Shown here one piece after another: positions 54,745-62,889 of a DNA stretch of 64,000 nt. The notes under the pieces are model-generated. The model ran no database searches, had not been told where the DNA came from, and worked only from the letters and a program-made list of their open reading frames with translations. The position numbers and the translations under genes are program-made. The stretch is from Sphingobacteriaceae bacterium (GTDB lineage: Bacteria > Bacteroidota > Bacteroidia > B-17B0 > Aurantibacillaceae). The DNA is taken from contig CANGGP010000007.1 in the NCBI GenBank assembly GCA_947453445.1, positions 17,985 through 81,984 on the forward strand. Direction: 5' to 3'. Positions within the stretch are counted from its first letter, which is position 1; each line of letters begins with the position of its first letter.

Positions 54745-55842
54745 ATGAGCAAAAACGGTAAAGTGTTGGTGGCCATGAGTGGCGGTATTGATAGCAGTGT
54801 AACAGCCATGATGTTGCATGAACAGGGTTATGAGGTGATTGGTATTACCATGAAAACTTGGGACTACGAAAGTTCAGGCGCCGGTAAACGTGAAACAGGT
54901 TGTTGCAGTTTGGATAGCATTAATGATGCACGCACCATGGCTGTGTCATTTGGGTTTCCGCATTACATCTTAGATATTCGTGGTGAATTTGGAGAAGCCA
55001 TTATCAATAATTTTGTTGAAGAATATTTGGCCGGTCGCACACCAAATCCTTGTGTATTGTGTAACACCCATATAAAATGGGATGCGCTTTTAAAACGTGC
55101 CAACATGTTGGATTGTGAGTTTATCGCCACCGGTCATTATGCGCAAATTCGTGAAGAAAATAACCGCAAAATTATTTTTAAAGGTCTTGATTTAACAAAA
55201 GACCAAACCTACGTGTTGTGGGGTTTAAACCAAGAAAGTTTAAAACGCACCATGTTTCCATTGGGTCAATTTAAAAAAACTGAAATTAAACAAATGGCCA
55301 AAGATGCCGGGTTTTTTGACTTGGCAAACAAAAGCGAAAGCTATGACATATGTTTTGTGCCGGATAATGATTACCGCGCTTTTTTGAAACACAAAATGCC
55401 GGGCTTGGAAGACAAAGTGGATGGAGGAGATTTTATATTCAAAGGCAAAAAAGTAGGACAACACAAAGGATATCCTTTTTACACGGTGGGTCAACGCCGC
55501 GGATTGGAAATCGCTTTGGGTGCACCGGTATTTGTGAAAGAAATTATTCCTGAAACAAATACTGTGGTGTTAGGCGATAAAGAAGATTTGGAAGAAAATC
55601 ATTTACAAGTAAGGGACTACAACCTTATTAAATATGAAACTTTACCACACGATTTTGTGGGTTTAACCAAAATACGATACAAGGATGCCGGCACCATGGC
55701 CACCATTAATTCAATCGACAATAAGTTGGATGTGATATTCCACAATGCTGTAACAGGTGTGGCGCCGGGCCAAAGCGCCGTGATATATGAAGGCAATGAT
55801 TTGGTTGGCGGCGGTTTCATCGATCGTAAAAAATTTCTGTAA
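54745..55842 (+). CDS. mnmA: tRNA-specific 2-thiouridylase
   Basis: 365 residues. PP-loop SGGIDSSVTAMML at the start, GCCSLDS, TPNPCVLCN with the first catalytic Cys, ATGHYA, KDQTYVLWGL, YDICFVPDNDYRAFL with the second Cys, and the C-terminal GQRRGLEI barrel. It thiolates U34 of Lys, Glu and Gln tRNAs. It starts 2 nt after the preceding gene. Confidence 0.95.
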   Translation: MSKNGKVLVAMSGGIDSSVTAMMLHEQGYEVIGITMKTWDYESSGAGKRETGCCSLDSINDARTMAVSFGFPHYILDIRGEFGEAIINNFVEEYLAGRTPNPCVLCNTHIKWDALLKRANMLDCEFIATGHYAQIREENNRKIIFKGLDLTKDQTYVLWGLNQESLKRTMFPLGQFKKTEIKQMAKDAGFFDLANKSESYDICFVPDNDYRAFLKHKMPGLEDKVDGGDFIFKGKKVGQHKGYPFYTVGQRRGLEIALGAPVFVKEIIPETNTVVLGDKEDLEENHLQVRDYNLIKYETLPHDFVGLTKIRYKDAGTMATINSIDNKLDVIFHNAVTGVAPGQSAVIYEGNDLVGGGFIDRKKFL

Positions 55843-55945
55843 AAAAGGATTCTAACATTGGGCATTGAATAACCAACCACATCTTTGGTTTGATTCTTTG
55901 CTTAATTCTCATAAATTTACCAGTCTAACCAATCATCATTTTAGC

Positions 55946-56833
55946 ATGAAGAAAGCGTATGTTTTTCCGGGTCAAGGTTCACAATTCCCCGGAATGGGAA
56001 AAGATTTGTATGAATCCAATCCAATTGCAAAAGATCTTTTTGAAAAAGCCAATCATATTTTAGGTTTTAACATCACCCAAACCATGTTTTCAGGTACTGA
56101 GGAGGAGTTAAAACAAACACGTATTACACAGCCCGCCATTTTTTTACATTCGGTAATTATGGCGAAAACCATTGGCGATGCCTTTCAACCCAATATGGTG
56201 GCAGGCCACTCGCTTGGCGAATTTTCAGCTTTGGTGGCAAACCAAACTTTGCGTTTTGAAGACGCATTAAAATTAGTCTACCAAAGGGCTTTGGCCATGC
56301 AGAAAGCATGCGAACTTAATCCCGGCACAATGGCAGCCATCTTAAATTTGGATGACCAAAAAGTTGAATCTATTTGTGCCGAAATCACTGCGCTAGGACA
56401 TACAGTGGTAGCCGCCAATTATAATTGCCCCGGTCAGTTAGTGATTTCGGGAAGTATAGAGGGTATCAATATTGCTTGCGAACAATTAAAGGCGGCCGGT
56501 GCAAAAAGGGCTTTGGTGTTGCCCGTTGGTGGAGCATTTCATTCTCCGTTAATGGAGCCGGCGCGTTTAGAACTTGAAAAGGCCATTCACGAAACACATT
56601 TTAATGCGCCTATTTGTCCTGTTTATCAAAACGCCACAGCCCAAGCGGTATCGAATCCTTCTGAAATTAAAAATAATTTAATCATGCAATTAACTGCTCC
56701 TGTAAAATGGACTCAAAGCATTCAAAACATGGTACATGATGGTGCTGTTTCTTTTGTGGAAGTGGGTCCGGGTAAAGTACTGCAAGGTTTAATCAAAAAA
56801 ATAAGTTTAACATCTGAAGCTGTTAGCGCATGA
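55946..56833 (+). CDS. fabD: Malonyl-CoA:ACP transacylase
   Basis: 295 residues from ATG 55946 (MKKAYVFPGQGSQFPGMG). GHSLGEFSAL carries the catalytic Ser, YQRALAMQ the Arg that binds the malonyl carboxylate, GAFHSPLM the His. It loads malonyl groups onto acyl carrier protein for fatty acid synthesis. Its stop overlaps the start of the next gene by 4 nt. Confidence 0.95.
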   Translation: MKKAYVFPGQGSQFPGMGKDLYESNPIAKDLFEKANHILGFNITQTMFSGTEEELKQTRITQPAIFLHSVIMAKTIGDAFQPNMVAGHSLGEFSALVANQTLRFEDALKLVYQRALAMQKACELNPGTMAAILNLDDQKVESICAEITALGHTVVAANYNCPGQLVISGSIEGINIACEQLKAAGAKRALVLPVGGAFHSPLMEPARLELEKAIHETHFNAPICPVYQNATAQAVSNPSEIKNNLIMQLTAPVKWTQSIQNMVHDGAVSFVEVGPGKVLQGLIKKISLTSEAVSA

Positions 56834-57558
56834 GATTAATTTTCACCATTTGTTGTTTAATTATCTGTATTGCAAATAGCATGGCGCAATCTTTGTTCAA
56901 GGGTGCAGGTGTATTTGGTTCAATGACACAGTCGGCGCACCATTACATTAACAACGACACCGGCAAAAAGCCGCAAGACACGGCTTATAAACATCCGGAG
57001 TATTTTAATCCCCAAACACATTTTTCGCAAGAATTTTTTAATTGGGGGGCCGGTGCTTTTTTAGAGTTATCACGCAATGAAAAGGTGCGTTGGCAAACCG
57101 AAATTGAATACATCAACCAAGGCGCCAAAGAGGTGCCACTTACCAATCCTTATACAGGCGAAAGGGGCGGCGGAACAAGTGTAAATAAGTACACGTATAT
57201 AGAATGGAACAACTACATTAAGTTTTATAATCCTTTGGGTGTGGCCTACTGGTATATCATGCCGGGCATTCGTTTGCAATACTTGTTCCAAAAATCTGTG
57301 TCTGTTTTTGCTCCGGTAAGTAATTTAAGCACCTTTTGGTTTAGCGGCGATTTGGCTTTGGGATATGAATATCCGATTTATAAAAACTACAGTTTGTTTA
57401 GCGAATACCATTGGAATCCGGATATTCTTGCATATAAAAGTGGTAATACATCCATTCGCAACCGCACCTTAGAATTGCGTGTTGGTGTGGTGTATCGCCC
57501 GCGTAAAAGAAGAATTGACGATTGTAACGCACCGAGATACAAAGGACCTACATATTAA
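56830..57558 (+). CDS. Outer-membrane beta-barrel protein of unknown function
   Basis: 242 residues with a signal peptide ending NSMAQ. Alternating aromatic segments (YTYIEWNNYIKFYNPLGVAYWYIMPGIRLQYLF; YSLFSEYHWNPDI) and a closing strand RTLELRVGVVYRPR are typical of small outer-membrane porins of the PorT kind. Coupled to fabD by ATGA overlap. Confidence 0.75.
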   Translation: MRLIFTICCLIICIANSMAQSLFKGAGVFGSMTQSAHHYINNDTGKKPQDTAYKHPEYFNPQTHFSQEFFNWGAGAFLELSRNEKVRWQTEIEYINQGAKEVPLTNPYTGERGGGTSVNKYTYIEWNNYIKFYNPLGVAYWYIMPGIRLQYLFQKSVSVFAPVSNLSTFWFSGDLALGYEYPIYKNYSLFSEYHWNPDILAYKSGNTSIRNRTLELRVGVVYRPRKRRIDDCNAPRYKGPTY

Positions 57559-57575
57559 TTTAATACGAATTGACC

Positions 57576-58793
57576 ATGGTAATGACGAAAGATGTTTTGT
57601 TTTCTCTAACAAAAGCAGGATTTGCACCACAAGAAGAAATGCTTGAGGTAGCACGCAAAAAAGGTAAATTATACATTGGTATTCCAAAAGAAATTGCTTT
57701 CCAGGAAAATCGTGTGCCATTGGTGCCCGATGCAGTGGCACTTTTGGTCAATAACGGTCATCGCATTGTTGTACAAGCGGGTGCCGGAAAGGCAGCAAGT
57801 TTTGAGGATTCAGATTACAGCGAAGCAGGAGCCGAAATTGTAATATCACCACAAGATGTTTTTAAGGCTGACATTATCATTAAAATTGCACCGCCCACTT
57901 TGGATGAAATTGAATTGATGCAACCGAAACAAACGCTGTTATCGGCATTGCAATTGAGTGTTCAACCCCAAGACTTTCTAAAAAAATTAACTTCCAAAAA
58001 ATTAAATTGTATTGCTTTTGATTTAATACTTGATGAGGTTGGTATTTTTCCTGTGATTAGAGCCATGGGCGAAATTGCAGGCGGTACAAGCATTTCAATC
58101 GCTGCCGAATTATTGAGTAATGTCAACAATGGTGTTGGTTCAATTTTAGGCGGTATCAGCGGCATCTCCCCAACCGAAGTAATTATTATTGGAGCAGGTA
58201 CAGTGGGTGAGTTTGCAGCACGTGCCGCAATTGGTTTGGGTGCAACAGTTAAAATTTTCGATAATTCAACTTCCAAATTACGTCGATTGCAAAGTCAATT
58301 GGGTAGCAGGGTTTTTACTTCAGTCATTGTTCCGAAGGTATTGGAAAAACATTTAAAAACAGCCGATGTGGCCATTGGCGCATTGCGCGCCAGCAGAGGT
58401 CGAACGCCATGCGTTGTGACTGAAACCATGGTGAGTGAAATGAAAAATGGTTCGGTGATTATTGATGTGAGCATTGATCAAGGCGGTGTTTTTGAAACTT
58501 CAGAAGTAACCAACCATACCAATCCTGTTTTCAGAAAACATGGTGTGATTCACTATTGTGTGCCAAATATCAATAGTCGTGTTGCCCGCACTGCTTCTTA
58601 TGCTTTGAGCAACATCTTTTCTCAAATCATTATGAACATGGGTGATGAAGGCGGTTTCGACGGTATTGTGCGAAAGGACGCCGGCTTAAGAAATGGGGTT
58701 TATATTTACAACGGTATATTAACCAACCAATACTTGGGAGAGGCATTTCATTTGCCATTCAAAGACATCAATCTTTTAATGGCTGCCATTTAA
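57576..58793 (+). CDS. ald: Alanine dehydrogenase
   Basis: About 405 residues from ATG 57576 (MVMTKDVLFS); TTG 57570 and ATG 57582 are alternatives. IGIPKEIAFQENRVPLVPDAV (substrate Arg and Lys), the Rossmann motif IIGAGTVGEFAARAAIGLGATV, VIIDVSIDQGGVFETS, and IHYCVPNINSRVARTASYALSN are conserved in Ald. It reversibly deaminates L-alanine to pyruvate with NAD. NAD(P) transhydrogenase alpha shares the fold but not this C-terminus. Confidence 0.9.
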   Translation: MVMTKDVLFSLTKAGFAPQEEMLEVARKKGKLYIGIPKEIAFQENRVPLVPDAVALLVNNGHRIVVQAGAGKAASFEDSDYSEAGAEIVISPQDVFKADIIIKIAPPTLDEIELMQPKQTLLSALQLSVQPQDFLKKLTSKKLNCIAFDLILDEVGIFPVIRAMGEIAGGTSISIAAELLSNVNNGVGSILGGISGISPTEVIIIGAGTVGEFAARAAIGLGATVKIFDNSTSKLRRLQSQLGSRVFTSVIVPKVLEKHLKTADVAIGALRASRGRTPCVVTETMVSEMKNGSVIIDVSIDQGGVFETSEVTNHTNPVFRKHGVIHYCVPNINSRVARTASYALSNIFSQIIMNMGDEGGFDGIVRKDAGLRNGVYIYNGILTNQYLGEAFHLPFKDINLLMAAI

Positions 58794-58798
58794 GAGAT

Positions 58799-59227
58799 TT
58801 AGATTTTTGTTACCAAGGCAAAGTTGCCGTCGATTTTAAATTTCCAACCAAGTTCAAAAATTCTTGGCAGAAATCTGCGGTATAAGGCCATACGTGCATT
58901 CTCTACATTTTCATCTTCACCTTCGCGCCCTACCGCATTAAATTCATAGATGTTTACTTTGGGATGCTCGTGCATGTAGTTTTTAATGATTTCTACAATG
59001 GTATTCATCACTTGGTAAACTTCACCCCGGTTGGTGGTGACATATTCTTCGCCTTCAAATTCATCATTAATCACCCCAAATACAATATTGGCGTGCAGAA
59101 TATTATCCTGCAAACGACCAAAACGCACCTCATACCTTAATCCACTTTTGGTGTTAAAGTAATATACGCCTGCACTTGGTATGCTCGGAAATTCAATGGG
59201 TAAAATATTTTTATACGGCGTAGCCAA
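58799..59227 (-). CDS. Conserved protein of unknown function
   Basis: 142 residues, no signal or membrane segment. EVRFGRLQDNILHANIVFGVINDEFEGEEYVTTNRGEVYQVMNTIVEIIKNYMHEHP and GWKFKIDGNFALVTK look conserved; I have no function for it. Converges with ald; 19 nt after the hydroxybutyryl-CoA dehydrogenase gene. Confidence 0.65.
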   Translation of the reverse strand: MATPYKNILPIEFPSIPSAGVYYFNTKSGLRYEVRFGRLQDNILHANIVFGVINDEFEGEEYVTTNRGEVYQVMNTIVEIIKNYMHEHPKVNIYEFNAVGREGEDENVENARMALYRRFLPRIFELGWKFKIDGNFALVTKI

Positions 59228-59246
59228 TGCAACGGGTTATTATGTT

Positions 59247-60140
59247 TTAGTGCTTCTTAAAGCGCTTTGCTAAAATTAAATCTTTACTGCCGGTAGAGTA
59301 GTCGTAAAAACCCTTTCCGGATTTAACGCCTAAGTCGCCGGCGGTGACCATGTTAATTAATAAAGGTGATGGTGCATATTTTGGATTTCCAAAACCATCT
59401 TGTAAAACCCTTAAAATGTTTAAGCACACATCCAGGCCAATAAAATCGGCCAGTTGTAAAGGACCCATTGGATGTGCCATTCCCAATTTCATCACTGTGT
59501 CGATTTCTTCAACACCGGCCACACCTTCATTTAAAGTAATGATGGCTTCGTTGATCATTGGCATTAATATTTTGTTGGCTACAAAGCCGGGGAAATCATT
59601 TACTTCAACCGGCACTTTGTTCAGTTTTTTTGATGTTTCCATGATGAGGCTGCAAACTTCATCGCTGGTATTATAACCACGAATCACCTCAACCAATTTC
59701 ATAATTGGCACAGGGTTCATGAAATGCATCCCAATTACCTTGTCTGAACGCTTTGTTACAGCCGCAATTTGGGTGATGGAAATAGATGAGGTGTTGCTCG
59801 CTAATATGGTGTTTGGCGGACAAACTTCATCCAATTGCTTAAAGATTTTTAATTTGATGTCGATGTTCTCACTTGCTGCTTCAACTACCAAATCGGCATG
59901 AGCAGCAGCTTTCGTAATATCGGTGTGTGTAGTGATGTTTTTTAAAGTAGCCTGTTTCACTTCTTCGGTGATGCTTCCTTTTTGAACTTGACGGTCTAAA
60001 TTTTTAGTGATTGTAGCAATGGCTTTTTGCAAAGCATTTTCATTGATGTCGACCAAATTAACGAGGTACTGATTTTGTGCGAACGCATGTGCAATACCAT
60101 TACCCATGGTACCACTGCCTATAACTGTAATATTCTTCAT
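59247..60140 (-). CDS. 3-hydroxybutyryl-CoA dehydrogenase
   Basis: 297 residues, full length. NAD motif IGSGTMGNGIAHAFAQ, ASNTSSISITQIA, GMHFMNPVPIMKLVEVI with the catalytic His, and FVANKILMPMINEAI. Interconverts 3-hydroxyacyl-CoA and acetoacetyl-CoA. A terminator hairpin precedes it on the same strand. Confidence 0.95.
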   Translation of the reverse strand: MKNITVIGSGTMGNGIAHAFAQNQYLVNLVDINENALQKAIATITKNLDRQVQKGSITEEVKQATLKNITTHTDITKAAAHADLVVEAASENIDIKLKIFKQLDEVCPPNTILASNTSSISITQIAAVTKRSDKVIGMHFMNPVPIMKLVEVIRGYNTSDEVCSLIMETSKKLNKVPVEVNDFPGFVANKILMPMINEAIITLNEGVAGVEEIDTVMKLGMAHPMGPLQLADFIGLDVCLNILRVLQDGFGNPKYAPSPLLINMVTAGDLGVKSGKGFYDYSTGSKDLILAKRFKKH

Positions 60141-60210
60141 TTGAGTTTAAAGCTATTAGAAAGGATTTGGATTAACTAAAATTTTTTTTGAACAATTGTG
60201 CTCTTTTATA

Positions 60211-60250
60211 AAAGCAAAAATCCTCAACGAATTGAGGATTTTGCTTTTTA
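60211..60250. terminator. Terminator after dnaA
   Basis: AAAGCAAAAATCCTCAA / TTGAGGATTTTGCTTT long hairpin overlapping the dnaA stop, with T-run on the minus strand. Confidence 0.85.
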
Positions 60251-61684
60251 ATTGGTGATGCTGATTTTCTTTTCAAGCTCTTCGATGTAAGCCTTGAATC
60301 GCTTATCGGTATCCATTAAATTGTTTACTGTTCTGCAAGCATGTAATACAGTGGCATGGTCTTTACCGCCGCAATGCATACCAATTGTGGCAAGCGATGA
60401 TTTGGTCATGCTCTTTGCAAAATACATCGCAATTTGACGGGCTTGTACAACCTCGCGTTTGCGTGTTTTTGATTTCATGGTATCGATGGCCAAATCGAAA
60501 TAATCGCAAACTACTTTTTGAATGTAATCGATGGATACTTCTCTGGCGGTGCTCTTCACAAATTTGTCGATCATGGTTTTGGCCAAGTCGAGGGTGATGG
60601 TTTTTTTGTTTAAACTCGATTGTGCCAACAAAGAAATCAAAGCCCCTTCTAATTCACGCACATTTGATGTGATGCTGTAAGCCAAATATTCGTTTACTTC
60701 TTTTGGTAATTGAATACCTTCATTGTAAACTTTTTTATCAAGGATAGCAATACGTGTTTCTAAGCCCGGTGATTGTAAATCGGCACTTAAGCCCCATTTA
60801 AAACGCGACAACAAACGTTGTTCGATGCCTTGAATGTCAACAGGTGCTCTATCGGCGGTTAAGATGATTTGTTTACCCAATTGGTGCAAGTGATTAAAAA
60901 TATGGAAGAACACATCCTGTGTTTTTTCTTTGCCTGCAAAATATTGTACATCGTCAATGATCAACACATCAATCATTTGATAGAAGTGTACAAAATCATT
61001 TTGATTGTTGTTTTTCACTGCCTCAATAAATTGGGTGATGAATTTTTCAGACTGAACGTATAATACTGTTTTATTCGGATAGTTCTTTTTTACTTCAATA
61101 CCAATGGCCTGTGCCAAGTGGGTTTTACCCAAACCTACACCTCCGTATAACAACAAAGGATTAAAAGCGTTACCACCCGGTTTTTGTGCAACGGCATAAC
61201 CGGCGCTACGTGCCAAACGGTTACAATCACCTTCAACAAAATTTTCGAAGCTGTAGTTTGGATTTAATTGTGATTCAACTTGCACTTTCTTTAAACCCGG
61301 AATCACAAAAGGATTTTTAATGGAGCTGTTGCTCACATCAATCGGCATTGATACCGAAGGGTTTTTTAAATTGGTGCTGATGTTTGGTAATTTGAATGTA
61401 ATTGGGGTTTCAGTTTTGCCTGAAGCATTATCCATGATAATGTTGTATTCTAAACGGCCTTCTGCACCCAATTCTTTTTTAATGACTTTTTTAATTAAAG
61501 TAATATAATGTTCCTCAATCCATTCATAAAAAAATTGTGAGGGAACTTGTATGGTTAAAACATTGTTGTTTATCTTGATTGGTTTAATCGGTTCAAACCA
61601 AGTTTTAAAATTTTGCGGACTCACATTATCTTTCACAATCTCGAGGCAACCACTCCAAACTTGCTCTGCAGTTTTTTCTTTCAT
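60248..61684 (-). CDS. dnaA: Chromosomal replication initiator DnaA
   Basis: 478 residues from ATG 61684 (MKEKTAEQVW). Domain I is WSGCLEIVKDNVSPQNFKTWFEPI; domain III has Walker A GGVGLGKTHLAQAI and Walker B DVLIIDDVQYFAG; domain IV ends in HCGGKDHATVLHACRTVNNL, the DnaA-box recognition signature. No dnaN or recF follows, so the classical dnaA operon is absent. Confidence 0.96.
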   Translation of the reverse strand: MKEKTAEQVWSGCLEIVKDNVSPQNFKTWFEPIKPIKINNNVLTIQVPSQFFYEWIEEHYITLIKKVIKKELGAEGRLEYNIIMDNASGKTETPITFKLPNISTNLKNPSVSMPIDVSNSSIKNPFVIPGLKKVQVESQLNPNYSFENFVEGDCNRLARSAGYAVAQKPGGNAFNPLLLYGGVGLGKTHLAQAIGIEVKKNYPNKTVLYVQSEKFITQFIEAVKNNNQNDFVHFYQMIDVLIIDDVQYFAGKEKTQDVFFHIFNHLHQLGKQIILTADRAPVDIQGIEQRLLSRFKWGLSADLQSPGLETRIAILDKKVYNEGIQLPKEVNEYLAYSITSNVRELEGALISLLAQSSLNKKTITLDLAKTMIDKFVKSTAREVSIDYIQKVVCDYFDLAIDTMKSKTRKREVVQARQIAMYFAKSMTKSSLATIGMHCGGKDHATVLHACRTVNNLMDTDKRFKAYIEELEKKISITN

Positions 61685-61687
61685 CAT

Positions 61688-62433
61688 ACAATTAAAAATG
61701 TTTAAAATATTTTCGTGTTCTAATTTATTAACCTAAACGTGTTGGTAAATATAATGCGATATTTTCTGTTTGCAACTAAAATCCGTAAAAAAAAATTTAA
61801 AGAAATTTTCGGTGGGTGCTTGCAATATTAATATTTTTTATTACCGTCTATTATATTTGAAAATGGATGGTGGATTGATGTAATTTTTTAGTATTATCTG
61901 ACAAGTAAATGTAATCAAAAAAAGGAATCTTTTTTAAGTTAATTCATTCTTGAATGAAGATCAGTAATTATACAAGTCCTTTGAATCGCTTTACTCACAA
62001 AGCTTTTGCGATGATTGTTTTTTTTGATTGTTGTTTTGTAACACAATTTAACACCCATGGTTTTGTTCTTGTTAATTGTTCATGGAAAAAAAAGCAAACA
62101 ACAAAAACTTGGTTTTGATTATATATTGGAATGAGGATTCTGTTTTTTGTGGTGCAGAATGATAATTATCAGGATGGATTTTTTACTTCGTTTTTTTCTT
62201 TTTTTATCTCGGTTAAATGGGTAAAAAAAATATTTCACATTTAATTTATTTTGCTATATGTCTTCAATCGACTTTTTGTAATGATTCTTGTCAAGCTTCA
62301 AATATTCGTAGAATAGAGGAAAACAACATGTGTCATCCTATTAATCAGATCAAGGGCATTAAAGCATAACTCCAATAATCCAACCCAAGCGATATTAACG
62401 AGATATTCAATTATCTTTGTTTTATTAAAATAA
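61688..62433. other. AT-rich intergenic region upstream of dnaA
   Basis: 746 nt without a gene. It contains the dnaA promoter (-33 TTG at 61775 to 61773, 19-bp spacer, -7 TATATTTA at 61753 to 61746, minus strand) and, on the right, the thioesterase promoter element TATCTTTG at 62412-62419. I read no canonical DnaA box (TTATNCACA) on either strand. Confidence 0.6.
61746..61775 (-). promoter_or_regulatory. Promoter of dnaA
   Basis: Minus strand TTG, 19-bp spacer, TATATTTA. Predicted leader about 55 nt. Confidence 0.55.
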
Positions 62434-62436
62434 GTG

Positions 62437-62856
62437 ATGATTCAAGCAGAAACTAAATTTAGGGTGCGTTACGCCGAAACCGATCAAATGGGCTATGTAT
62501 ATTATGGTCGTTATGCCGAATACTTCGAAGTGGGCAGAGTGGAAGCCATGCGATTGTTGGGTTTTAGTTATAAAGATGTTGAAGACAAAGGCATATTGAT
62601 GCCGGTGATAGAATTAAATATTGTTTACAAAAAGCCCGCATTTTATGATGATGAAATTACACTCATCACCAAGCTTCAAGAGATGCCTAGCGGATACCGC
62701 ATTAAATTTGAATACGAAACAAAAAACGCAAAAAACGAACTGCTTAACACGGGCACCGTATCGCTTGTTTTTATTGATAAAAAAAGCAATAAAATGGTAA
62801 AAGTACCCGATTGGTTTCAGCAAGGTTTATTGCCTTTTTTTAAGGCCAATCCTTAA
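62437..62856 (+). CDS. Acyl-CoA thioesterase (YbgC/4-HBT hotdog family)
   Basis: 139 residues from ATG 62437 (MIQAETKFRVRYAETDQMG). The hotdog catalytic block is YAETDQMGYVYYGRYAEYFEVGRVEAM, with Asp16 the catalytic residue. Cytoplasmic hydrolase of acyl-CoA thioesters; substrate not fixed. Followed after 33 nt by the aminotransferase gene. Confidence 0.9.
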   Translation: MIQAETKFRVRYAETDQMGYVYYGRYAEYFEVGRVEAMRLLGFSYKDVEDKGILMPVIELNIVYKKPAFYDDEITLITKLQEMPSGYRIKFEYETKNAKNELLNTGTVSLVFIDKKSNKMVKVPDWFQQGLLPFFKANP

Positions 62857-62889
62857 ATTTTCGTATTTTCGCTTTCTTATTTAAACCAC

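Noticed and set aside
55865..55945. Upstream extension of fabD
   Set aside because: The first 27 codons of that frame have no similarity to FabD; MKKAYVFPGQGSQ is the canonical start.
62614..62823. Minus-strand frame inside the thioesterase gene
   Set aside because: Shadow of a strongly conserved hotdog protein on the other strand.
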